Source: an uncultured Erysipelotrichaceae bacterium (GTDB taxonomy: Bacteria > Bacillota_I > Bacilli_A > RF39 > UBA660). From it: 23,854 nt of DNA. Location: contig CACXFY010000085.1 in the NCBI GenBank assembly GCA_902767005.1, positions 1-23,854 of the forward strand, given 5' to 3'. Both the position numbers and the translations under genes were made by a program. Below, one piece after another: positions 15,887 to 22,085 of the stretch (within the stretch, counting starts at the first letter, position 1; the number at the start of each line of letters is the position of its first letter). The notes beneath the pieces are model-generated. The model saw only the letters and a list, made by a program, of their open reading frames with translations. It was not told the origin of the DNA and did no database searches.

Positions 15887-16811
15887 TGGCTTCTTTACTC
15901 CTTTTCACTAATATATTTTGAACAATTGTAAAGACATTTGAAGTTACCCAGTAGATACCTAAACCTGCTGGCATAAATACTGCTGTTATTACAATCATTA
16001 CGGACATCATTATTGGCATCATTTTCATTGTTGGATCATTACTCATATTTCCAGCTGAAGTCATCTTGAATGAATAGAATGTTGTTGCTGCTATAATAAT
16101 CATTAATATTAAATATGAATAGAATGTTACAGATGTTATTCCAACCATAGGTGTTGTTCCTAATTGTAATCCTAAAAATTTACCTTCAAAAATAACTGGT
16201 GTTCTTTGGATTGCTTCAAAGAATGCGATAAATAAAGGTAATTGTAATAAAGCAAATAGACAGCCACCTATTGGATTAATTTTATATTTTTGATAAACTT
16301 GCATCATTTCTTGATTTTGTTTCATCATAGATTCTTGGTCGTCTTTTCCTTTATATTTCTTTTGAATCTTTTCAAGTTCTGGTTGAGCTTTTTTCATTAA
16401 TTCAGATTGCATAGCAGTCTTTTTTGTTACTGGAAATGCTATTAATCTGATAATTAAACTTGCAATTATTACTGAAATTGCAAAATTTCCTATTAAATAA
16501 CCTACTTTTATTAAGAACCAAGCAATACTTTTAACAAATACACTTGTCCAAAGTCCTTCATATTTACCACTTGTTACTTTAAACTCTTTACATTTAGGTA
16601 ATTTTTCGATTTTTACATTATTCTTTTTATATAAATCTATTGTTGTCTTATTTGTAGGTTGGCATATTATATTTTTAGTTAATGTTTGACCTGTTATTTC
16701 ATTTTTTACTGCCTTATTATCTTTATCCATTAATGTTTGTGTACATCCTGTTGTTACTAATAGTAATAGTAAAATAATGAGTATTTTTATTTTATTGTTC
16801 TTTTTGTTCAT
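15873..16811 (-). CDS. yidC: Membrane protein insertase YidC (SpoIIIJ-type lipoprotein)
   Basis: YidC inserts and folds membrane proteins with or without SecYEG. The 312-residue product has a lipoprotein signal peptide (hydrophobic 8-20, lipobox ending at Cys23), a short extracellular segment, and the five-helix insertase core. Arg122 in IIRLIAFPVT is the groove arginine. A Lys/Met-rich cytoplasmic hairpin (about 130-178) follows and then the LQLPLFIAFFEA helix. I use the ATG at 16811, with AAGGAAA upstream; an in-frame TTG 18 bases earlier has no signal. It overlaps rnpA by 20 bases and khpB by 14. The stop codon is TAG. Confidence 0.95.
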   Translation of the reverse strand: MNKKNNKIKILIILLLLLVTTGCTQTLMDKDNKAVKNEITGQTLTKNIICQPTNKTTIDLYKKNNVKIEKLPKCKEFKVTSGKYEGLWTSVFVKSIAWFLIKVGYLIGNFAISVIIASLIIRLIAFPVTKKTAMQSELMKKAQPELEKIQKKYKGKDDQESMMKQNQEMMQVYQKYKINPIGGCLFALLQLPLFIAFFEAIQRTPVIFEGKFLGLQLGTTPMVGITSVTFYSYLILMIIIAATTFYSFKMTSAGNMSNDPTMKMMPIMMSVMIVITAVFMPAGLGIYWVTSNVFTIVQNILVKRSKEANGKA

Positions 16812-17148
16812 TACTATTTTCCTTTCCAATACTATTTATTAATGATTGGTAGTCTATTTCTAATTCTTTAAAAGATTTAGATATGGCCCCTTTCCTTAAT
16901 ATTATAATATAATCTTTATTATTAATATAGAGTTTTTTTGAATTATCAATAATTGCTCTTATTTTTCTTTTATATTTATTTCTAAATACAGCATTTCCTA
17001 ATTTTTTACTTACTGAAATACCAAATCTTGAATATTTATATTCATTATTTAAATAGAATATTTTAAAGTAATTGGATGCTTTATATTTATTATTATCTAA
17101 TATTTTTTTAAAATCTTTAGATTCTTTAACTATATATAGTTTTCTCAT
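16792..17148 (-). CDS. rnpA: Ribonuclease P protein component
   Basis: RnpA is the protein subunit of RNase P, which removes the 5' leader of tRNA precursors. The 118-residue basic product has the family signature RNKYKRKIR (56-64), preceded by SRFGISVSKKLGNAV; length is usual. It lies between rpmH and yidC as in almost all bacteria. A hairpin with a T-run separates it from rpmH, so its level may depend on read-through. The catalytic RNA is not in this window. Confidence 0.96.
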   Translation of the reverse strand: MRKLYIVKESKDFKKILDNNKYKASNYFKIFYLNNEYKYSRFGISVSKKLGNAVFRNKYKRKIRAIIDNSKKLYINNKDYIIILRKGAISKSFKELEIDYQSLINSIGKENSNEQKEQ

Positions 17149-17182
17149 AATATTACCCCATTCTTTTTTATTCTATAAGAGT

Positions 17183-17207
17183 AAAAAACCACTGTATATA
17201 CAGCGGT
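17183..17207 (-). terminator. Terminator or attenuator between rpmH and rnpA
   Basis: On the minus strand ACCGCTGT pairs with ACAGTGGT (17207-17200 with 17195-17188, one G-U pair) across an ATAT loop, followed by six T. It lies just past the rpmH stop and could end most transcripts after rpmH, giving excess L34 over RnpA. Confidence 0.75.
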
Positions 17208-17210
17208 ATA

Positions 17211-17333
17211 TTATGCGCAAAGACTCTTACGACCTTTACGACGACGACGATTTAAAATATTTGTTTTTTTACGTGCAAAAAAACCTAATTTCTTTGCTTT
17301 TTTACGATTGTTTGGTTGATATGTTCTTTTCAT
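17211..17333 (-). CDS. rpmH: 50S ribosomal protein bL34, short form
   Basis: L34 is a small basic protein of the large subunit. The product is 40 residues: [20 protein letters not shown] and then a tail with [12 protein letters not shown]. Most bacteria have 44 or more residues; compared with the usual TKNGRKVLARRRRKGR region about four residues are missing in the middle. The ATG at 17333 follows GGAGGTGG by five bases; upstream in-frame codons are not part of the protein. It is the first gene left of the origin, with a strong promoter. Confidence 0.95.
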   Translation of the reverse strand: MKRTYQPNNRKKAKKLGFFARKKTNILNRRRRKGRKSLCA

Positions 17334-17358
17334 TTGTTCCACCTCCAGACATAAATCT

Positions 17359-17393
17359 CCATTATTATAATAGGAATAATGGCTTTTTGTCAA
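17359..17393 (-). promoter_or_regulatory. rpmH promoter with overlapping inverted repeat
   Basis: On the minus strand, TTGACA (17393-17388), an 18-base spacer and TATAAT (17369-17364) both match consensus. A perfect 8-bp inverted repeat, CCATTATT and AATAATGG (17359-17366 and 17375-17382), spans the -10 and part of the spacer, so it could be an operator; no regulator is known from the sequence. Confidence 0.75.
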
Positions 17394-17423
17394 ATATATT
17401 TAATTAAATAATTTATTTTCACA

Positions 17424-17556
17424 GTTTCCACATATATGTTGAAAACTTTTAAATGCCTTGTGTAATAAAAATTGTGGAAAATGTGGACAAGTTGTTTTAT
17501 ACTATATTCTATATTGTTATTAAATGTGGATAAAATTGTGGAAAAGTAGTGGAAAA
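17424..17556. other. oriC: Chromosomal origin, upstream DnaA-box cluster
   Basis: The gap between divergent rpmH and dnaA (17394-17638) holds no gene. It contains a perfect DnaA box TGTGGATAA (17525-17533), one-mismatch boxes TGTGGAAAA (17473-17481), TGTGGACAA (17482-17490) and TGTGGAAAA (17537-17545), and weaker ones at 17548-17556 and 17424-17432 (opposite orientation). All but the last share orientation. The surrounding sequence is very AT-rich. Gene orientation flips here, as expected at the origin. The cluster overlaps the region where the dnaA promoter must lie, so DnaA should repress its own gene. Confidence 0.88.
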
Positions 17557-17638
17557 CTTTTTTTACGCAAATACTGTTTATTTTTTAAACATTTTAATGT
17601 ACACTATTTTTAGAGGTTGATAGCGGGGAGATGGTAGA

Positions 17639-19000
17639 ATGAATGAAGAACTTTTATGGTCTAAATTTTTAGATCAAATTAAAGACGAACTAACATCTCT
17701 TTCTTTTAAAACGTGGTTTGAAGAAACAAAACTTTATAAATTAGAAGATGGAAAGGCATATATAATTGTACCAATGCCAATTCATAAAAAACATTTAATT
17801 GATAATTACGAAACAATAATAAAAAATAAACTATTAGAAATATCTGGTACTTCTTATGAATTAGAATTCTTATTAGAAGAAGAAGTAGAGCAGATAAAAG
17901 AGGAGAAAAAAAGGGAAGAGATAATTGAAGAAAAAGGCGGTTATGAATCAACTAATTTACAAAGAAAACTTAGTTTTGAAAACTTTGTAGTAGGGAATAG
18001 TAATAAGTTTGCTCATGCAGCAGCATTAAGTGTTGCGGAAAATCCAGGTCAAATGTATAATCCTTTCTTTATATATGGTAATTCTGGTTTAGGTAAGACT
18101 CATTTGATGCAAGCAATAGGTAATTATATTGTGGAGAATTCAAATAAAAGAGTTTTATATGTTGAATGTGATAAGTTTAAACAAGATTATCTTAGTATGA
18201 TGAAGAAAGATGATGATGGTACTAATTTCAATTATATGGAATTTTTTAGAAATAAATATTCTAATATAGATGTATTAATAATAGATGATATACAGTTCTT
18301 GGCTGGATCTAATAAAACTCAGGATGAATTTTTTAATACATTTAATAATCTATTTAAGGATAATAAACAAATAATTATTTCATCTGATAGATCACCAAAT
18401 GATTTACAAAAACTTGCTGATAGATTAAGAACTAGATTTTGTTGGGGATTACAAGTTAATATTTTTCCACCTGATTTTGAACTTAGAAAAGAAATAATTA
18501 AGAAAAAAATTAAAGGTGCTGATTTTCCTAATGAAATATCTGATGAAGTAATACAATATATGGCTTCTAATATTGGTAGTAATTGTAGACAATTAGAAGG
18601 AGCTGTTAATAGGTTAGGGGCTTATTCAGCAATAATGGGAGGACTTCCAATTACTTTAGATTTAGCAATAGATGCTTTAAAAGATTTTGTATCTAAGGGA
18701 ATGGGGGAGAATAATGATATTCATAGAATACAAAGAATTGTTGCTGAATACTTTCAAATATCTGTTGATGATATAAGAGGTAAAAAGAGAAATTCTAATA
18801 TTGCATTTCCAAGACAGATTGCTATGTATTTATGTAGAAATATGACTGATGAATCTTTTCCTAAGATAGGAATTGAATTTGGTGGTAAAGATCATTCTAC
18901 AGTAATGCATTCAGTAGATAAAATAGAATCAGAAATAAAAAATAATAGAGATTTAGCTAAAATTATAGAAAAATTAAAGAATGATATAGGTGTTGTGTAA
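17639..19000 (+). CDS. dnaA: Chromosomal replication initiator DnaA
   Basis: DnaA binds DnaA boxes and opens the origin. The 453-residue product has domain I (about 1-75), a charged linker (about 80-105), the AAA+ domain with Walker A GNSGLGKT (147-154), Walker B LIIDD (213-217) and box VII LADRLRTRF. The C-terminal DNA-binding helix-turn-helix ends in GKDHSTVMH (416-424), the signature that reads DnaA boxes. The length is normal. GGGGAG lies upstream of the ATG. I could not assign a convincing dnaA promoter among the AT-rich candidates at 17575-17612. dnaN follows 130 bases later with no terminator between them. Confidence 0.98.
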   Translation: MNEELLWSKFLDQIKDELTSLSFKTWFEETKLYKLEDGKAYIIVPMPIHKKHLIDNYETIIKNKLLEISGTSYELEFLLEEEVEQIKEEKKREEIIEEKGGYESTNLQRKLSFENFVVGNSNKFAHAAALSVAENPGQMYNPFFIYGNSGLGKTHLMQAIGNYIVENSNKRVLYVECDKFKQDYLSMMKKDDDGTNFNYMEFFRNKYSNIDVLIIDDIQFLAGSNKTQDEFFNTFNNLFKDNKQIIISSDRSPNDLQKLADRLRTRFCWGLQVNIFPPDFELRKEIIKKKIKGADFPNEISDEVIQYMASNIGSNCRQLEGAVNRLGAYSAIMGGLPITLDLAIDALKDFVSKGMGENNDIHRIQRIVAEYFQISVDDIRGKKRNSNIAFPRQIAMYLCRNMTDESFPKIGIEFGGKDHSTVMHSVDKIESEIKNNRDLAKIIEKLKNDIGVV

Positions 19001-19020
19001 AAATATTTGTTTTGAAAAAA

Positions 19021-19114
19021 TAATCCACAATATAAAATTATAGTTAAATCTTTATATAATAAGAGAAAAAGTAGTTTTTAACTTTTTCCACACTAATAAT
19101 AGTATTAATATTAA
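19021..19114 (+). other. oriC: Downstream origin half: DnaA boxes and DnaA-trio
   Basis: The 130-base dnaA-dnaN gap has DnaA boxes TAATCCACA (19021-19029, one mismatch) and TTTTCCACA (19084-19092, one mismatch). One base after the second box, seven trinucleotides run in register at 19094-19114: TAA TAA TAG TAT TAA TAT TAA. This is the arrangement of the basal unwinding system of B. subtilis, where DnaA spreads from a box onto a TAG/TAA trio array and melts the DNA. The usual GC cluster between box and trios is not present. Confidence 0.75.
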
Positions 19115-19130
19115 GAAAGAAGGAATATAT

Positions 19131-20258
19131 ATGAAATTTAAAATAAAAAAAGAATTATTACTTGATGCTTTAAATAAAGTTAGTAAGGCTATATCTACTA
19201 AAAATTTAATTCCAGTTTTAGCAGGTATAAAATTTGAATTAAAGAAAAAGAAGTTAGTATTAACTGCTACTGATAATGATATTACTATTCAAACAACTAT
19301 AGATGTTGTTAAAGAAGAAGATTTTGTTATTGAATCAGAGGGTAGTATTATTATTCAAGGTAAATATATATTAGATATAGTAAGAAAATTACCAGCTGAA
19401 TTTATTAATATAGAAGTAATAGAAGATTTAAAAATATTAATTTCCACAGAAAATAGTGAATTTAATTTAAATGGTATAAGTGAAAGTGAATATCCTAATA
19501 TTGGATTAGAAGAAAGTAAGAAGAAGATTGATATTAGTGCTGGATTATTTAAGAGTATTGTTAATCAAACAGCTTTTGCTTCTTCAAATGAAGAGAGTAA
19601 ACCGGTACTTACTGGTATTAATTTTAATATAGTAGGGGATATACTAGAATGTAATTCTACTGATTCTTATAGATTAGCTAGAAAAGTAATTAAATTAAGT
19701 AAAGAAAGTGAAGAGAATTATAATATAGTTATACCAAGTAGAAATATAGTTGAATTTAGTAGAATACTTGGTGATGATACTGATAATGTAGAAATACATA
19801 TATTTAATAATAAAGTATTATTTAAAGTAAATAATTTAAAATTTGAATCTAGATTGATTAATGGAACATATCCTAATACATCTAATTTATTACCAGATGA
19901 TTCTTTCTTAATTATTAGTACTAAATTGAATGATTTCTATGATGTTATTGATCGTGTTAGTATTTTAACTAGTGATAAAGAAAAGAATATTGTTACTTTA
20001 GAAACTCAAGGAGATACATTAATATTAAAGAGTAGTTCTGCTGAAATAGGTAGGGTAGAAGAGAAAATGGTTATTGCTAAAAATAATAAAGAAGATATAA
20101 AGATATCATTTAGTGCTAAATATATGATGGAAGCTTTGAAGAGTTTTTCAACAGAAAATGTGGATATTCATTTTGTAGGAGAAATAAAACCAATATTGAT
20201 CAAATCTAATGAAGATGAAACATTAACACAATTAGTTTTACCTATCAGAACATATTAA
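19131..20258 (+). CDS. dnaN: DNA polymerase III sliding clamp, beta subunit
   Basis: The beta clamp encircles DNA and tethers polymerase III and repair enzymes. The 375-residue product begins MKFKIKKELLLDALNKVSKA, shows the family NLIPVLAGIKFEL and ATDNDITIQT segments, and ends in LVLPIRTY, the conserved C-terminus next to the partner-binding pocket. Three repeated clamp domains of about 120 residues fit the length. AGAAGGA lies seven bases before the ATG. It is probably co-transcribed with dnaA; a TATAAT at 19055-19060 without a good -35 might add transcription. A terminator follows at once. Confidence 0.98.
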   Translation: MKFKIKKELLLDALNKVSKAISTKNLIPVLAGIKFELKKKKLVLTATDNDITIQTTIDVVKEEDFVIESEGSIIIQGKYILDIVRKLPAEFINIEVIEDLKILISTENSEFNLNGISESEYPNIGLEESKKKIDISAGLFKSIVNQTAFASSNEESKPVLTGINFNIVGDILECNSTDSYRLARKVIKLSKESEENYNIVIPSRNIVEFSRILGDDTDNVEIHIFNNKVLFKVNNLKFESRLINGTYPNTSNLLPDDSFLIISTKLNDFYDVIDRVSILTSDKEKNIVTLETQGDTLILKSSSAEIGRVEEKMVIAKNNKEDIKISFSAKYMMEALKSFSTENVDIHFVGEIKPILIKSNEDETLTQLVLPIRTY

Positions 20259-20281
20259 AAGAGTTGATAATACTCTTTTTT
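20257..20281 (+). terminator. dnaN terminator
   Basis: AAAAGAGT (20257-20264) pairs with ACTCTTTT (20272-20279) over a seven-base loop, followed by a T-run. It isolates the following comK-like gene from the dnaA-dnaN transcript. Confidence 0.78.
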
Positions 20282-20299
20282 TATATTTTTTTTAAAAAT

Positions 20300-20329
20300 T
20301 TCGAGAGAATTCGAGAATTTTCGGCAATT
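20300..20329 (+). repeat. Three 10-bp phased TTCG repeats upstream of comK-like gene
   Basis: TTCGAGAGAA, TTCGAGAATT and TTCGGCAATT stand head to tail at exactly 10-bp spacing just upstream of the extended -10. Equal helical phasing puts all three on one face of the DNA, as for a bound activator or repressor. I could not match them to the B. subtilis ComK site (AAAA-N5-TTTT). Confidence 0.55.
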
Positions 20330-20334
20330 TTTAG

Positions 20335-20343
20335 TGTTATATT
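20335..20343 (+). promoter_or_regulatory. Extended -10 of comK-like gene
   Basis: TGTTATATT gives TG, one base, then TATATT. There is no good -35, which suits an activator-dependent promoter. The predicted transcript would start near 20350, exactly at the hairpin of the leader. Confidence 0.5.
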
Positions 20344-20350
20344 GGTCTTG

Positions 20351-20369
20351 AAACACAGATATTGTGTTT
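20351..20369 (+). promoter_or_regulatory. 5'-terminal hairpin in comK-like leader
   Basis: AAACACA (20351-20357) pairs perfectly with TGTGTTT (20363-20369) around GATAT, extendable by a G-U and a further pair. It sits directly before the Shine-Dalgarno sequence GAGGGGGAG (20372-20380). Such a hairpin at the 5' end could protect the mRNA or control ribosome entry. Confidence 0.55.
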
Positions 20370-20832
20370 TAGAGGGGGAGTATTTACGAAATATGAAGTA
20401 AGTAAGGGAACTTTAGCAATTGTTCCTAATAATCAATCTGATAGCTTAGTATATGAAGATGAGGACAAATTTTTAGTTGAAGAGACTCCATATGAAATAA
20501 TGGAGGCATCTTGTAAGTACTTTGGAAGTACTTATCAAGGAAGAAAAGAGGGGGCAAAAGAAATATTGGGTGCTGAATACAAAGTACCTATAATAATAGA
20601 GGATACTAATAATTTAATAGTTTTTCCTACTACTAGTCCTTATAGTGAAGAATGTATGTGGATATCTTTAAATAGGATTAAAAAGTTTTTAAAGATAGAT
20701 ACTTATAATACTAAAATAATATTTGATAATAATATAGAAATTATTGTTCCTTGTTCATATAGAACTATTGAAAATCAAGTATCTAGAGCATCAAGATTAG
20801 ATTTAATACTTCGTAAAAGAAGAAATATTTAA
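20362..20832 (+). CDS. comK: ComK-family competence transcription factor, C-terminally short
   Basis: ComK is the master activator of genetic competence genes in B. subtilis. The reading frame matches the family throughout: YEVSKGTLAIVP, then SCKYFGSTYQGRKEGAKEILG (the FGSSY-GRK-G hallmark), KVPIII, IVFPTTSPYSEECMWIS and CSYRTIENQVSRASRL. It ends about 40 residues earlier than the 192-residue B. subtilis protein. The only conventional start codon is TTG at 20362, which lies within the leader hairpin and has no Shine-Dalgarno sequence. GAGGGGGAG at 20372-20380 instead points to ACG at 20386, giving 148 residues beginning just before KYEVSKG. It occupies the place of yaaA between dnaN and recF and is flanked by terminators, so it is a single-gene unit. 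Confidence 0.88.
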   Translation: MCFRGGVFTKYEVSKGTLAIVPNNQSDSLVYEDEDKFLVEETPYEIMEASCKYFGSTYQGRKEGAKEILGAEYKVPIIIEDTNNLIVFPTTSPYSEECMWISLNRIKKFLKIDTYNTKIIFDNNIEIIVPCSYRTIENQVSRASRLDLILRKRRNI

Positions 20833-20840
20833 AAAATAAG

Positions 20841-20868
20841 AAAAATAGTTAGTAATAACTATTTTTTT
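20841..20868 (+). terminator. comK-like gene terminator
   Basis: A perfect 11-bp stem (20841-20851 with 20856-20866, loop GTAA) runs into a T-run (20862-20868), nine bases after the stop codon. Confidence 0.85.
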
Positions 20869-20889
20869 AGTGATTTTTAAGGGCATATG

Positions 20890-20898
20890 TGGTATAAT
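20890..20898 (+). promoter_or_regulatory. recF promoter, extended -10
   Basis: TGGTATAAT (TG at 20890-20891, TATAAT at 20893-20898) is a full extended -10 with no clear -35. It would start transcription near 20905, about 40 bases before the leader ORF. Confidence 0.65.
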
Positions 20899-20943
20899 AA
20901 ATACGTATGTATAGGAATACTGGAATAGGGGATAGGTGATTAT

Positions 20944-20970
20944 ATGAGCTTTTTTAACGGTTTTAAATGA
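20944..20970 (+). CDS. Eight-codon leader ORF overlapping recF
   Basis: ATG at 20944 opens an eight-codon frame (MSFFNGFK) that ends in TGA at 20968-20970, overlapping the recF ATG at 20967-20969 as ATGA. AGGTGA lies four bases before its start, the only good ribosome-binding signal in this leader. recF itself has no Shine-Dalgarno sequence upstream and an in-frame TAA right before it. The simplest reading is that ribosomes translate this short ORF and restart at recF. It may be the remnant of a lost upstream gene such as yaaA. No function for the peptide itself is claimed. Confidence 0.5.
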   Translation: MSFFNGFK

Positions 20971-22079
20971 AATTATCTAAAATTAATCTCCTTAACTTCA
21001 GGAATTATTCAAATGAAAATATAAAACTAGGAGAAAAGATGAATGTTTTTGTCGGAAATAATGCTCAAGGAAAGACAAATATTCTTGAGGCTATTACTAT
21101 TTTGGCATTAACAAAGTCGCATAGAGTTGGGAATAATCCTAATCTCGTACAATTTAATAAAAAGAAATGTTCTATAAAAGGAGTAATTAAGAAGAATCAG
21201 ATTATAACTAAATTAGAAGTAGATATAATTGATGATCAGAAGAAATTGATTATTAATAATACTAATATAAAGAAAGTAGCAGATTATATTTCAAATTTAA
21301 ATGTAATAGTATTTTCTCCTGATGATTTAGATATAATTAAAGGATCACCTAATATACGTAGGAATTTGCTTAATATTCAATTATCACAATTAAGTAAAGA
21401 TTATCTTAATACTTATAATCAATATAATAAATTATTAAAAACTAGAAACGAGTATTTAAAAGTATTATTTAATAATAATATTGCTGATAAAGATTATCTA
21501 GATATTATTACTGATAAGCTTGTGGATAAAGCTATTTTAATATACAAAATACGTAAGGAATATATTGATTTTATAAATATTAATATAGATAATTATTATT
21601 CTGAAATATCTGGTATGTCTGGTATTAAAGTTATATATACACCAAATATAGTAATAAATGAATATGATGAGGAAAGTATTAGAAAGAGTTTAAAACATAA
21701 TTTTTATAAGAATTATATGAAAGAATTAAATTATGGTATGACTTTATATGGACCTCATAGAGATGACATAATATTTGAGCTAGATAATAATGATTTAAAG
21801 TATTATGGATCACAAGGACAACAAAAATTAGCAGTTTTAGCATTTAAATTATCAGAAATTAATATATTTAATAATTATTGTGGTACTAATCCAGTTTTAT
21901 TACTTGATGATATATTTAGTGAATTAGATATAAAAAAGAGAAATAAATTATTAAAGTTTATTAATAAAGATGATTTACAAAGTATAATTACAACTACTGA
22001 TTTAAAAAATATTAATAAAAGATATTTAAATGATGCTTGTATTTTTGAAGTTATAAATGGACAAATAGAAAGGAAGTAA
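20967..22079 (+). CDS. recF: DNA replication and repair protein RecF
   Basis: RecF is an SMC-like ATPase that helps load RecA at single-strand gaps together with RecO and RecR. The 370-residue product has Walker A GNNAQGKT (30-37), a helical arm region, the ABC signature YGSQGQQK, and Walker B LLLDDIFSELD. The length is normal. The start agrees with the family N-terminus (KLSKINLLNFRNYSN). Translation seems coupled to the overlapping eight-codon ORF. gyrB follows after six bases and probably shares the transcript. Confidence 0.97.
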   Translation: MKLSKINLLNFRNYSNENIKLGEKMNVFVGNNAQGKTNILEAITILALTKSHRVGNNPNLVQFNKKKCSIKGVIKKNQIITKLEVDIIDDQKKLIINNTNIKKVADYISNLNVIVFSPDDLDIIKGSPNIRRNLLNIQLSQLSKDYLNTYNQYNKLLKTRNEYLKVLFNNNIADKDYLDIITDKLVDKAILIYKIRKEYIDFININIDNYYSEISGMSGIKVIYTPNIVINEYDEESIRKSLKHNFYKNYMKELNYGMTLYGPHRDDIIFELDNNDLKYYGSQGQQKLAVLAFKLSEINIFNNYCGTNPVLLLDDIFSELDIKKRNKLLKFINKDDLQSIITTTDLKNINKRYLNDACIFEVINGQIERK

Positions 22080-22085
22080 TGATAC

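Noticed and set aside
17072..17407. 111-codon plus-strand frame across rnpA, rpmH and the origin edge
   Set aside because: It covers the rpmH gene, its promoter and terminator in antisense and shows no protein family features.
17575..17612. Possible dnaA promoter elements (TTTAAA at 17584-17589, TACACT at 17600-17605, TATTTT at 17605-17610)
   Set aside because: No pair has both good matches and a 16-18 base spacer, so I did not assign a promoter.
20881..20900. Possible DnaA box (TGTGGTATA) in the recF promoter
   Set aside because: It has at least two mismatches to the consensus and is better explained as part of the extended -10.
17639..22079. Mollicutes-type genetic code (TGA as Trp)
   Set aside because: Trp is encoded by TGG in dnaA, comK-like and gyrB, and no gene contains an in-frame TGA, so read-through is not needed.
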